Below are positions 23,546 through 32,261 of a stretch of DNA of 64,000 nt, piece by piece. The translations under genes were made by a program, and so were the position numbers. Under the pieces are notes generated by a model. That model made no database searches. It was not told the DNA's origin and was given only the letters and a program-made list of their open reading frames with translations. Numbering within the stretch: the stretch's first letter is position 1; each line of letters opens with the position of its first letter. The DNA is from a virus: positions 1-64,000 of IMG/VR virus record IMGVR_UViG_3300029267_002119. One strand, given 5' to 3'.

Positions 23546-25006
23546 CTACTCGATCCTGGGCGCGAGGTTGGCGTACTGACCAATCGACAGCCCGTCGGAG
23601 AAGAAGTCCCAGCCGACGGTATACGTAGTTGAACCGTCGGCGCTGATGTTCTCGACCTGGTTCCCGTTTCTGGTTGCGCTGCCGCCCGTCGCCGTCCCGG
23701 TCAGGGTCGCCAGGGCGGTCGGCGGACCCTCCTGCCCGTTCACGTAGATCTTGACGATCTTGCCGGTATCACCGCCATACGCCTTGAACGAGATCGTCAT
23801 CCCGTCTGAACTCTTCGTGATGCCGGTGATCTGGACGTTCGGTACACCCTCGGTCCAGACGCGCTGTCCTCCGCCATCCTTCGACTGCGATGGAGCGAGC
23901 CCCCATGCACCGATGGCGCCCACATAGGTCATCAAACTGCTAGGACCGTTCCACTTGTAGGTCACCCAAGAGTCTTGGTCGCGACGACCGTTGATGAAGA
24001 AATATGTCTCTGGGTTGGTCGGGTCCGTGTCGAAGTCTTGGAAGACGTGAATGCTGGGATGGTGAAGGCCGCTACTGGAAGACTGGAATGGACTGACCGA
24101 CGTGGTGATCCTGACCTCGTCGGTGCTCATGTCGATATAGTCGCCCGTGGCGTCGTACTCGTAGATTTCCAGGTGGCTGTAGAGGTCGCCCGAGCCCGTC
24201 AGGCGGCCCCACACGAAGGCGTAGAGCTTGCCATCGATGTCTACCAGTTCAGGCATCTTCTCGTCAGGACTGTTCGCATAGATGTGCTCGACACGGACGC
24301 CGCCCGGGTTGGAGTTAACGCCGATGTAGGCGAGGCCAGACGAGGTCCAGCCTGCACCGGTGAAGCGGTACATGTGGGGCTGCGTAGGACTCGTGTGGAA
24401 GTACAAGAGCATGTAGAGAACGCCCTTGTGCACCGCGAAGGACACACCAGATGGCGACAAGTTCTGCGTGCCCAGTGACGACCCTGAAGGATCCCACCAC
24501 CAGACGTAGGTGCCGCCGCCGGAGCTAGCGCAGAAGACGACGTTCCTGTAGATGAAGACCTCCGACTGACTGGGGGATACCACGGACAAAGGCAAGGTGG
24601 TCTCAGACCACGAATCCGTGTTGCCGTTGTACATGAGGACCACGTTGGCGCCGTAGAACCCGATCAGTGAAGGAACACCGTTGATCTCGATGTGGTACAG
24701 GCCGGAGTGGTCGGAGTTGGGCGTGCCTATGGTCGTGGTGTGCGCAACGTCCCAAGAGTCGGTTGCGGTGTTGATGCTGTAGATGATGTTCTTGACCCAG
24801 ACGAACACCTTGTTCCCAAACCGGACCATGTGGTTCAGCGGCTTCCGCTGATACTGGTAGTTCAGCCCGCTCTCGCCTTGGGCCGAGCCGATGTCCACGT
24901 TGTCGTCTGGGATCTCAGACAGCGCGGTTCCGGCGAGCAATCGGTAGCCGGTGGCCTCTCCGCCGCCGTTTTCGAGCCGAGCGAACAGGACAGGCGGAAG
25001 CGCCAT
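23546..25006 (-). CDS. Beta-propeller-like tail protein, 486 aa
   Basis: Paralogue of the product at 21972, with the same order: short N-terminal strand, propeller-like repeats (FGNKVFVWVKNIIYSINTAT, VPSLIGFYGANVVLMYNGN, GVLYMLLYFHTSPTQPHMYR), and a C-terminal domain with SADGSTTYTVGWDFFSDG. Its ATG overlaps the TAA of the preceding 59-aa gene (TAATG). Propeller plus small gene occurs twice in tandem, so a segmental duplication is likely. Confidence 0.65.
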   Translation of the reverse strand: MALPPVLFARLENGGGEATGYRLLAGTALSEIPDDNVDIGSAQGESGLNYQYQRKPLNHMVRFGNKVFVWVKNIIYSINTATDSWDVAHTTTIGTPNSDHSGLYHIEINGVPSLIGFYGANVVLMYNGNTDSWSETTLPLSVVSPSQSEVFIYRNVVFCASSGGGTYVWWWDPSGSSLGTQNLSPSGVSFAVHKGVLYMLLYFHTSPTQPHMYRFTGAGWTSSGLAYIGVNSNPGGVRVEHIYANSPDEKMPELVDIDGKLYAFVWGRLTGSGDLYSHLEIYEYDATGDYIDMSTDEVRITTSVSPFQSSSSGLHHPSIHVFQDFDTDPTNPETYFFINGRRDQDSWVTYKWNGPSSLMTYVGAIGAWGLAPSQSKDGGGQRVWTEGVPNVQITGITKSSDGMTISFKAYGGDTGKIVKIYVNGQEGPPTALATLTGTATGGSATRNGNQVENISADGSTTYTVGWDFFSDGLSIGQYANLAPRIE

Positions 25007-25185
25007 TACTCGATCTCCTCAACGGTCGCCACTTTTACCTCTCCGGCGAGCGCAAGGACGATTTGATCGTCCTCCGCTAGATCAGAAGCAGCCTTCGTAG
25101 CTCCGCCCACGAGTGTCACCAGTGTGGTGTTGGCGAAGTAGACTTCGGAGTCGTCTACGTCAACGAGAGTGATCTTGATCGCCAT
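25006..25185 (-). CDS. Small protein, 59 aa
   Basis: ATG 25185, stop TAA overlapping the next ATG. Begins MAIKITLVDVDDSEVYFAN and continues as a compact beta domain with DDQIVLALAGEVKVATVEE, which may be a small barrel resembling head/tail chaperone or fibre-cap proteins. Shares the M-x-x-K-[IL]-T-L opening with the products at 25191 and 23448. Confidence 0.6.
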   Translation of the reverse strand: MAIKITLVDVDDSEVYFANTTLVTLVGGATKAASDLAEDDQIVLALAGEVKVATVEEIE

Positions 25186-25190
25186 CTCGC

Positions 25191-25358
25191 CTAGACCTCT
25201 TCGACGTCGGTGACCTCAACCGGCATGTGCCCATCGGGGAAGATGCAGACCAGGTCCCCGACCTCGATTGACGAGGCGGCCACGAGCCCCCCAGGCGTCC
25301 GCACCTGATCGCTGGCGGTCATCTCCGCGCCGCCCTCAAGAGTGAGCTTCCAAGCCAT
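25191..25358 (-). CDS. Small protein, 55 aa
   Basis: ATG 25358, with GGGGCGG seven bases upstream. Begins MAWKLTLEGGAEMTASDQ, then GGLVAASSIEVGDLVCIFPD. Small beta domain of the same type as its neighbour. Tightly packed between the genes at 25006 and 25361. Confidence 0.6.
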   Translation of the reverse strand: MAWKLTLEGGAEMTASDQVRTPGGLVAASSIEVGDLVCIFPDGHMPVEVTDVEEV

Positions 25359-25360
25359 GT

Positions 25361-25783
25361 CTACACCGCCCCATATCCCAGCACGTCAGCTGCCAGGGTC
25401 ATCGAGGTCCCCACGGCTGCTTCATCGATGCCCAGCTTGATCTCCTCACCTGCGTCGGCGATTCTCCTGATCCCTCCCTGTGGGAACTGGAACTCATCGC
25501 CGTCCGCGAGCAGCCCGTAGCACCGCTGCGACGTGAAGATGTCGTCGGCGCCCGCTGCGATTCCGACCCCGGCCTTTGGCGCAGTAGTGATGCCGCTGGC
25601 CGCCGTACACCGGAGCACGACCCCGATGACGACCACTTCCTCGCCGGTGGGCACTGTATAGAGGGATGTCTCGGTCTCCGACAGCGCGTTGATGCCGGAC
25701 ACGGTCTCGAGGACGAACGGAGCCGCCACTGCTTGGCCGAACGCCCTCGTCCCGTACCGCCTGAGCAGCTTCAGGGACGACAT
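25361..25783 (-). CDS. Tail-associated beta protein, 140 aa (core of the family also at 21315)
   Basis: Contains GVGIAAGADDIFTSQRCYGL and ends MTLAADVLGYGAV, matching GLGTNTGEDNIFTPRRLYGL and ADVDLMGYVF in the C-terminal half of the product at 21315. Beta-rich and without other recognisable domains. Probably an oligomeric decoration or connector protein of the fibre region. Confidence 0.55.
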   Translation of the reverse strand: MSSLKLLRRYGTRAFGQAVAAPFVLETVSGINALSETETSLYTVPTGEEVVVIGVVLRCTAASGITTAPKAGVGIAAGADDIFTSQRCYGLLADGDEFQFPQGGIRRIADAGEEIKLGIDEAAVGTSMTLAADVLGYGAV

Positions 25784-25795
25784 CTGCTAGCCTCC

Positions 25796-26206
25796 CTACC
25801 CCTGGGCCGGTGCCCGCGCCTTCTCCCAGAAGAACTCGCCGGTCTTGTCGTCCTTCGTGATGGACCGCCCCAGCTCGAACTTGCGCTCCTTGACAAGCGA
25901 CTGGTTCTCCTTCGCGCTGTCCTCGATCTCCATCGTGAGGATCCGCTGATTTGCGACGCCCAGCTGGGTCCGCAGCTCGACGATCTCCTTCTCCCTCGCG
26001 AGCAACTGGGTGCGCAGCCGATTGGCGTCTTCCCTGGCCTGGTGAAGCTGCACTCCCAGATAGTCCAGCTCGGTGGCCGGGATCCGATCGTCCGCTTCCT
26101 TCTTGTCGGATCCGTCGTTGTTGCCCCCAATCTTGGGGACCTTGGGACCCTTGGGAGCGTTGTTGGGAATCGACTGCAACCTGCCCTGCTTTCCTCGGCT
26201 TGGCAT
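25796..26206 (-). CDS. Coiled-coil protein, 136 aa
   Basis: ATG 26206 is placed six bases after GGAG; the longer start at 26218 lacks a site. The first 45 residues are Pro/Asn/Lys-rich (PNNAPKGPKVPKIGGNN). The centre is a heptad coiled coil (LREDANRL-type spacing, QLLAREKEIVELRTQL), and the C terminus is basic. Could be a fibre chaperone or trimeriser, but no family is recognised. Confidence 0.55.
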   Translation of the reverse strand: MPSRGKQGRLQSIPNNAPKGPKVPKIGGNNDGSDKKEADDRIPATELDYLGVQLHQAREDANRLRTQLLAREKEIVELRTQLGVANQRILTMEIEDSAKENQSLVKERKFELGRSITKDDKTGEFFWEKARAPAQG

Positions 26207-26290
26207 GTCTCTCTCCACTGAAGTTGAAGAACCCAGGGGGCCGGTAGGATCGCCTCTGCCCTACTCGGCCCCCAGAAGAAGCCTAGTCTC

Positions 26291-28384
26291 CTAGACGACG
26301 ACCCGGGAACCGAAGTGAATGACGCACTCGAGCGCCTCACCATCGGTCGTGGCGCCGCCCGCCTCGGAGTCGTTCGCGAATCCGACCTCGTAGACCGTAT
26401 CACCCGTCCCAGACGGGGCGACGTTGGTCACGCGGCCGGTGACGGTCGAGAGGTAGATCACCTCGCCGGGGAGGACGTTGAGCCCGACCTCGAAGGCCAT
26501 GTTGGTCACGCCGCCCAGGACGACCTCGCCGGTTCCGGCCGCGCCGACCGTCTTGACGAAGCCGATCACATCCGACGTGGCGACCGCGTCGGCGTCGCAC
26601 TCCGAAGCCGTGTCGAGCGCCGACACGTAGCACGGAGCCCCGACCGTGAGCCCGGTCGTGGCGAAGGTCGTGGTGATCATGGTCGCGGCCGAGGACGTGC
26701 CGCCCGCAACCTCGTTGATCGCCTCGATGATCGTCTGTGCCGTAGTAGCGAGCGCAGGCCCGGTCCCAGCAGCCGTCAGGTAGTACTGGGTCGTCCCGGA
26801 GGTGAAGGCCACACGGCCAGGGTTCCCCTTGGCTCCGGCACCGACGATCGCTCCTGCGTCCGCAGCAACGATCAGAACGTCGCCACCAGCGCCCGAGGTC
26901 GAACCGGCGTTGTTGCCTGAGACCCCGCCAACACCAGACGTGATCGTGAGCGCGCCACCCGCGCCGCCATCCTGCGGGTTGTCGTCGCCCGCACCACCGA
27001 CACCGGCCGTCAGACCGATCGCGCCACCGACACCACCAGCCGCAGCCGCATCGGCCGCTGCGCCAGCGCCAGCCGTCAGCGCGTACGGGTTACCCGCCGT
27101 GGTGGACCCGGCCGTCTGGGTCTCGTTGAGCGTGATGGTCCAGTCGAACATGGTCCAGGTGGAGTCGCCATCGGCGTCCACGCCCAGTCCACCGGTTCCA
27201 GTCTCGAGCGCGATCCCGTTGGCCCCGACGTTGTTGCCGATCGTTGTAGTGCGCTCGCCCTGGCCGCCGATGTTGATCGCCTGATCGACGTCGTCGGCAC
27301 CGATGCTGATCGTCCCACCAGAGCTGTCGATGGTGACCGCACCGGCGGTGTTGACGTCGAAGGCGCCGCCCGCCGTAAAGGTCATGGCTCCGGTGCCGCA
27401 CTGGATCGTGGTCGCGCTCGCGCCCGTCGTGCTGCCCAGGGTGACCGTGTGAGCGTTGGCCGTGGTTCCGAGGTTCAGGCCGCCCGTGCCGCACTCGATG
27501 GCGGTTGTCGAAGCGCCAGCTGACGCGCCAACCGTCACGGTCTTGGCGTTGGCGGCGTCCACGCCCAAGCTAACCGAGCCAGTGGTCCCGCTGTCGAGGA
27601 CCAGGTTGCCGGTCGTGGTCGTGACGATGTCGAGCCCTGCGTCCGCCGTGATCGTGGCCGCGCTGGTCTCGATCCCGGTGCCGTCGAGGCTGAGGACCGC
27701 ACCTGTGGCCGCGACCGTACCTGCGCCATCGAACGTGACGCCAGTGCCATCCAGCAGCAGGTTGAGGATCTTGAGATCCTTGTAGCCCGCCGTAGTCACG
27801 TCCGAAGGCGCGCTGTTGGCTCCGTTGTTCGAGGCGAACAAGCCCAGCTCGAAGCGATCGTTCGTCTCGCTCCAGAGCCAGATCGCGTCGTCCGCGCTGG
27901 TCGTACCGCGCTCGACCACGATGCCGGAGTCGGCCGCCGCCTGGGCCGACGAGTCGCCCCGGAGGATGATCAGGTCGTCCGCAACGGACAGGTTCGTGGT
28001 CGAGACCGTTGTGGTCGTTCCGTTGACCGTCAGGTCGGTGATCGTCACCGTAGCCGGGATGTTCACAGCGGTCCCGGTAGCACCGATCGCGATCGTGTCA
28101 CCGGACCCCATGCCCGTGCCGATGTTCAGCGCGGTCATGGTGGCTACGGTGGCGAGGTTCAGGGTAGTCAGGGAGGTCATCCCCGAGTCCTGCCCGATGT
28201 CGATCTGCGTGACGTTGTCGGCAGCAGCGCCGCCGAGCTGGATCGACGTCGAGTTCGTGTCGTCACCGATCTTCATCGCTCCAGCGGTGGACCGGACGAT
28301 GCTGCCGATGACGGCATCGTCCGTGTCCGGGAGCACTTGCATGTGCGCCCGAGAGGTGCGCTTGACGAGAGTTGCAGTTGCCAT
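26291..28384 (-). CDS. Long tail fibre protein, marine-phage type, 697 aa
   Basis: Residues about 115-165 carry TDLTVNGTTTTVSTTNL and SVADDLIIL, with VVERGTTSADDAIWLWSETN after it. This is the same module as in the product at 19111 and is widespread in cyanophage-like fibres. A long series of short beta repeats follows (TVTLGSTTGASATTIQCG, TVTVGASAGASTTAIECG). The C-terminal 130 residues resemble a fibre-head domain (TTGLTVGAPCYVSALD, VLPGEVIYLSTVTGRVTN), also recognisable in the small product at 28649. Predicted trimeric fibre. Confidence 0.72.
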   Translation of the reverse strand: MATATLVKRTSRAHMQVLPDTDDAVIGSIVRSTAGAMKIGDDTNSTSIQLGGAAADNVTQIDIGQDSGMTSLTTLNLATVATMTALNIGTGMGSGDTIAIGATGTAVNIPATVTITDLTVNGTTTTVSTTNLSVADDLIILRGDSSAQAAADSGIVVERGTTSADDAIWLWSETNDRFELGLFASNNGANSAPSDVTTAGYKDLKILNLLLDGTGVTFDGAGTVAATGAVLSLDGTGIETSAATITADAGLDIVTTTTGNLVLDSGTTGSVSLGVDAANAKTVTVGASAGASTTAIECGTGGLNLGTTANAHTVTLGSTTGASATTIQCGTGAMTFTAGGAFDVNTAGAVTIDSSGGTISIGADDVDQAINIGGQGERTTTIGNNVGANGIALETGTGGLGVDADGDSTWTMFDWTITLNETQTAGSTTAGNPYALTAGAGAAADAAAAGGVGGAIGLTAGVGGAGDDNPQDGGAGGALTITSGVGGVSGNNAGSTSGAGGDVLIVAADAGAIVGAGAKGNPGRVAFTSGTTQYYLTAAGTGPALATTAQTIIEAINEVAGGTSSAATMITTTFATTGLTVGAPCYVSALDTASECDADAVATSDVIGFVKTVGAAGTGEVVLGGVTNMAFEVGLNVLPGEVIYLSTVTGRVTNVAPSGTGDTVYEVGFANDSEAGGATTDGEALECVIHFGSRVVV

Positions 28385-28391
28385 CTCCTAC

Positions 28392-28640
28392 CTAGCCTCC
28401 CTGGGTCCTGATGAGTTCGCCTTCCGCGACGACCTCAGCGTTCTTGAGAATGTAGACCACGGAGAGCGTGTCCGACCCTCCGTACTTCCGGGTCGCCCCG
28501 GACCAAGTGTCTGCGGTAACCGGCGTGTCGAGCGTCACCTGGTAGCGAGTGTCCTCGGCGGCCGTGACCGTACCAGCCCGCCATGAGTGGGTCTTGTCGG
28601 CCCTCACATCGACGAGATCGTCCACGTCGTAGTCTGCCAT
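28392..28640 (-). CDS. Small protein, 82 aa
   Basis: ATG 28640 with GGAGGAAGC directly upstream. Begins MADYDVDDLVDVRADKTHSW. Compact beta protein that could form an SH3- or KOW-like barrel (YQVTLDTPVTADTWSGATRK). Lies between two fibre genes. Function unknown. Confidence 0.55.
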   Translation of the reverse strand: MADYDVDDLVDVRADKTHSWRAGTVTAAEDTRYQVTLDTPVTADTWSGATRKYGGSDTLSVVYILKNAEVVAEGELIRTQGG

Positions 28641-28648
28641 GCTTCCTC

Positions 28649-29077
28649 CTACAGCACCTCGAAATCCCTGCCGGGCTCGATGAACAGCTTCGTGGTGCTA
28701 ACAGCATTCCCGACCTCACGCAGCGCGTGACCTGGCCCTGGGTAGTTGGGGTTTCCGGTGTCGTCAACGCGAACGATCTGGCCCGGCGAAGACGCCAGGA
28801 CGTAGAGCCCACCGACCGTGAGGCCGGTGAAACCGTCCATGTCGCCGTGGAGCCTGACGCGGCACTCGCCAGCGCCGGGGTCGTCGATGGCAATCACTAG
28901 CCCAATGGCGGTCTCGGCGGTCGTGATCGACGAGGCATCGGCCCGGTCCACGGTGCCGTCGCTCTTCTGGTAGACGACATCGCGGATCTGCACTCCGCCC
29001 GTGTAGTTCCGAATGACCTCGGGCAGACCGGCTGCGGCAGAGCCCGACTCGATAGCCTTGTCGATGGAAAAGACCAT
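28649..29077 (-). CDS. Fibre-head or decoration-like protein, 142 aa
   Basis: VQIRDVVYQKSDGTVDRADA, TAIGLVIAIDDPGAGECRV and FTGLTVGGLYVLASSPGQIV give a fold similar to the C-terminal part of the fibre at 26291 and to DUF2190-type decoration proteins, where a short beta barrel displays a variable face. Probably a stand-alone head module. Confidence 0.5.
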   Translation of the reverse strand: MVFSIDKAIESGSAAAGLPEVIRNYTGGVQIRDVVYQKSDGTVDRADASSITTAETAIGLVIAIDDPGAGECRVRLHGDMDGFTGLTVGGLYVLASSPGQIVRVDDTGNPNYPGPGHALREVGNAVSTTKLFIEPGRDFEVL

Positions 29078-29081
29078 AGTC

Positions 29082-31496
29082 CTACTCGTGCCTCACCCAC
29101 GGGCGGCTCACGTAGAGTTCCTCGGTGTTGTCGAGGTGAGCCTCGACAACGACGTGGTAGATCTCGTTCGCGGTCGTGGCCGAGAAGTCGCCGGGGCTGG
29201 TCAAGACGATCGGAGTAAGCGTGAGCGGCGCCGCCACGGGCGATCCGCCGCCGCTGTTGTCGTAGATCGGTGTGGCCCCGCCCGTGGCCGTATAGATCTT
29301 CAGCTTGTAGCGTGGGCTGGGGCCGACTCCCTTGATGAAGATCCGCACCGACTTCAGACCGTTGGCCTGATAGGCCGCGATCCGGCCCTGGTAGGCGACG
29401 TCGAGCTGCTTGCCGTTCGATGTAGCGTAGATGTGGTCCATCGCGTGGAAGTCGCCGCCGAACGAGGGATAGGCCGTGTCACCGAAGATGTCGATGTCAG
29501 CTGGTTGGCTGAAGACGCCCAGCTCGAGGAACTTCTCCTCCGTCTGGACGGTCGTAAACCCGCCCTGAGCAATGTTCGTGAAGGTGATCGTCACCGCAAC
29601 CATACGGAAGTTCGCGGGCGAGTTGCCCCCGACCGCCACTCGGCGAGCCAGCTTGAGGGTGACGAAGTCCCCGCGCTGGAGGGCCGTGGGCGTCAGCTCC
29701 CTGATGATCGTGGACCGATGAATGTTCGTGTTCGCCGGAACCAGGAGATCGGCGTTCACGATCCCGATGGGAACAACCGCACCACCGATGGACATGATCT
29801 CGCCCTCGGTGGCCATACGGACGGTTCCGCCAGCGCCGGTACTCATCGCGTAGACGACGCGCAGGGCCGGTGGCGTGATCTCGTCCCACTCGTCCGGGAT
29901 GTGGAAGGAGAACTTCACCTCGGTGTCGGAGCCGGTCGGGAACTCCTCGGTATCCGTGTCCGTGCCAATCGTGCCGGACGTTGGAGCAGGCTCGTCGGTC
30001 GAGCGGAGCGCCTCCACGTGAATCGTGCGTGCGCGATTGGTGATCTCGCTCTTGTAGCGGACCTGGTAGGCAATGAGCTTCAAGGCCCGGGTGTCGGTCT
30101 CGCCGCCCCACGTCCCGATCCGCTGCATGAAGATCTGGAGCGTGTCCCCGCGCGTCACGTTGGCGGCCGGGATCGCGAAGATCGATTCCTGGTCGATGTT
30201 CGTGGTGACCAGGGGCGCGAAGTCGTAGTCCACGGCTGAGAGAAGCGTCGTGCCGCCAGCGTCGATGTCGTGGACCTCGGCCTGCCCTCGCATCCGCAGG
30301 TTCCCGGCCGTGCCGACACTGTCCATCCGATAGACGACCAGGACCGTGAGATCGCCGCCCGCGTAGTCGTCCGGGACCACGTACTCGAAGCGCTGGCCGG
30401 TGTCCGACCCGGCCGGGTGGTCCAGAGTGTCCGTGTCGGTTCCGGTCGTCCCGGGGGTCGCGGGCGTGATCCCCGACGCGTTCCTGACGAAGACGGGCGC
30501 GTAGGTCGCGTCGGCTGTCAGCGCACCGCTACCAGTACCAAGCGAGGCGAGTTTGCCGAACCCGTCGATCGTCATCGTGACGCCGTCGACCAGCACCTCG
30601 GCGACGCCAGCGGTGATCTTGAGCGCCTTGTCCTCGTCCATCGTGAGCTTGCCGATGGTGCCGCCGCCCGAGCCTGACGTTGCGACCGGCACCACGATCC
30701 CGATCTGGTTCCACTGGGTCGCGTCCGCGTCCCAGGCGTACTGGAGATCCTCGGCAAGGACGAGGTGCTGCTCGCCGGGATCGAGGGAGGCCAGGGCTCG
30801 GCTGATCCCGAAGTTCCTGGTCCCCGGGTCGGCGGCCGGGAGCGCGGTCAGCGACTTGTTTCCGTAGTCCAGGTCGTCGGGGATCGTCCCGTAGTCCACG
30901 ACCTGGCCGTTCGTGGTCGAGCCGTAGAGGCGGTCGTTGTCGCCGTCATCGGGGATGAGCTTGCGGATCACGACCACGTTGGGCGCAATCGAGGTCAGGT
31001 TCGTGTGAACGGCGGCTCCCCAGTAGGTAGAGTCCGTGCCGATCTGGGACGCCAAGTTCGCGTGCGAGGTCGGAACATCGCCGCCGATCTGCACCTCGAA
31101 CGGAGCTGCCGCTGCGGCCCGCCACGTGAAGGTCTCGGCGCCATCGGTGTCGTTCTCGATGATGAGCGTCTGGCCGTCAGCTGGGAGACCGGAGAGCGCA
31201 AAGACGATCGCGGGCTGGATCCCGTCGTTGACGCTGTCGAGTTGGGTCGCGGTGAGCAGCACCTCCTTCCAGCCAGCCTGGCCCGCCGCAACCTCATGCT
31301 TGTAGGCGACTTCCGCGTCTCGGCCGGGATCGGTGAACTTGACCACGCGATCGACCGTGGCGGGCTCGTCCCAGTCCATGATGAGCTTGCGGATCGCTGA
31401 CGCATCTTGCAGCTCGACAGTGGATTGGAGCCTGGCGTCGGTGAGGGTCTTGTCGCTCTGGATGTCGAGTACTTGCTCAGTGGGGAAGGGCGGCAT
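29082..31496 (-). CDS. Large beta-sandwich tail fibre protein, 804 aa, GRPF-type C terminus
   Basis: The N-terminal about 240 residues form a unique domain (LIMDWDEPATVDRVVKFTD, EQHLVLAEDLQYAWDADA) that may attach to the tail. After a short link, two beta-sandwich repeats (DTDTLDHPAGSDTGQRFEYV and DTDTEEFPTGSDTEVKFSFH, each with VVYxM) are homologous to those in the product at 16938. The C-terminal 100 residues (KLKIYTATGG, ending VSRPWVRHE) are the module shared with 16938 and 19111. It appears to be a chimera of attachment domain, sandwich repeats and tip. AGGAG lies nine bases before ATG 31496, and a TATAAT hexamer is further upstream. Confidence 0.7.
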   Translation of the reverse strand: MPPFPTEQVLDIQSDKTLTDARLQSTVELQDASAIRKLIMDWDEPATVDRVVKFTDPGRDAEVAYKHEVAAGQAGWKEVLLTATQLDSVNDGIQPAIVFALSGLPADGQTLIIENDTDGAETFTWRAAAAAPFEVQIGGDVPTSHANLASQIGTDSTYWGAAVHTNLTSIAPNVVVIRKLIPDDGDNDRLYGSTTNGQVVDYGTIPDDLDYGNKSLTALPAADPGTRNFGISRALASLDPGEQHLVLAEDLQYAWDADATQWNQIGIVVPVATSGSGGGTIGKLTMDEDKALKITAGVAEVLVDGVTMTIDGFGKLASLGTGSGALTADATYAPVFVRNASGITPATPGTTGTDTDTLDHPAGSDTGQRFEYVVPDDYAGGDLTVLVVYRMDSVGTAGNLRMRGQAEVHDIDAGGTTLLSAVDYDFAPLVTTNIDQESIFAIPAANVTRGDTLQIFMQRIGTWGGETDTRALKLIAYQVRYKSEITNRARTIHVEALRSTDEPAPTSGTIGTDTDTEEFPTGSDTEVKFSFHIPDEWDEITPPALRVVYAMSTGAGGTVRMATEGEIMSIGGAVVPIGIVNADLLVPANTNIHRSTIIRELTPTALQRGDFVTLKLARRVAVGGNSPANFRMVAVTITFTNIAQGGFTTVQTEEKFLELGVFSQPADIDIFGDTAYPSFGGDFHAMDHIYATSNGKQLDVAYQGRIAAYQANGLKSVRIFIKGVGPSPRYKLKIYTATGGATPIYDNSGGGSPVAAPLTLTPIVLTSPGDFSATTANEIYHVVVEAHLDNTEELYVSRPWVRHE

Positions 31497-31531
31497 CTTG
31501 CTCGACTCCTGTCCGTCCGCTACGAACGGGC

Positions 31532-31537
31532 ATTATA
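31532..31537 (-). promoter_or_regulatory. Candidate -10 hexamer TATAAT
   Basis: Perfect TATAAT on the minus strand (TTTGTATAATG) in the 72-base gap before the fibre gene starting at 31496. The -35 region is poor, so strength is uncertain. Confidence 0.4.
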
Positions 31538-31568
31538 CAAAGCGCGTCCCGGCGTGCCCTTCTGTCTA

Positions 31569-32261
31569 TCAGGACGGGTCGATTGAGCGCAGCTCCGCCC
31601 GGCCGTCCTCAACGACCACGTAGGTCATGTGCTCCGGGCCGAAATCGCCTGTGTTCACCAGGATCTTCTCGCCGTGCTCCTCGCGGGTCGTAGGGACGTG
31701 GGTATGGCCGATGAGGACGATGTCCCCGTCGAGGTCGGCCGCCGCCTTGCTGTGGATCGGGGCAACGTAGCTCGACCGCCCCGGTCCTCGCTCGGCATAC
31801 GAGTACCGGAAGCTCCTGGTGATCGAGACACCCGGGCCAGCGAACCAGCGGGCAACGCGGTCGGCCAGTCGAGAAGCCCACGCACCGAACCTGGACGGAA
31901 CACCCTCAAACTCGTCGTAGGTATCTCCGTGCGCTGCGACAACCCACTTCCCGCCCGAGCTGAAGCGATAGTAGGGCCAGACGGTCTGGAACGAGTTGAG
32001 GTAGCTGAGGCCGCGAAACGCGTCGTCGTGATTGCCGGGAACGTAGGTGACGGTGCACTCGGCTGCCTCGAGCACCGCCAGCACCGCTGCGTGCATCCTC
32101 GCGATCTTATGGAAGGGCGCGGCCCACAGATCGAAGACGTCGCCCAGGAGGACGATCTGCCCCCAGTCGCCCCGGTGGATCAAGTTGCAGAGTTCTCCGT
32201 CCGCTTGGGGGAGGCGTCCGGGGGCTCCGAGGTGAAGATCGCTGACAACGAGGGTTCGCAT
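31569..32261 (-). CDS. LpxH-like metallophosphoesterase
   Basis: 230 aa. Dimetal motifs: SDLHLG (7-12), GDVFDLW (40-46), GNHDD (76-80), AAHGD (109-113) and GHTH (185-188). The spacing and the DVFDLW motif match UDP-2,3-diacylglucosamine hydrolases (LpxH/LpxG) and related calcineurin-like enzymes that act on membrane-bound pyrophosphate substrates. Activity on lipid A precursors is possible but not shown. An enzyme is unexpected in a run of fibre genes. It partly overlaps the following papain-like gene (82 bases), so the pair may form one module. Confidence 0.8.
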   Translation of the reverse strand: MRTLVVSDLHLGAPGRLPQADGELCNLIHRGDWGQIVLLGDVFDLWAAPFHKIARMHAAVLAVLEAAECTVTYVPGNHDDAFRGLSYLNSFQTVWPYYRFSSGGKWVVAAHGDTYDEFEGVPSRFGAWASRLADRVARWFAGPGVSITRSFRYSYAERGPGRSSYVAPIHSKAAADLDGDIVLIGHTHVPTTREEHGEKILVNTGDFGPEHMTYVVVEDGRAELRSIDPS

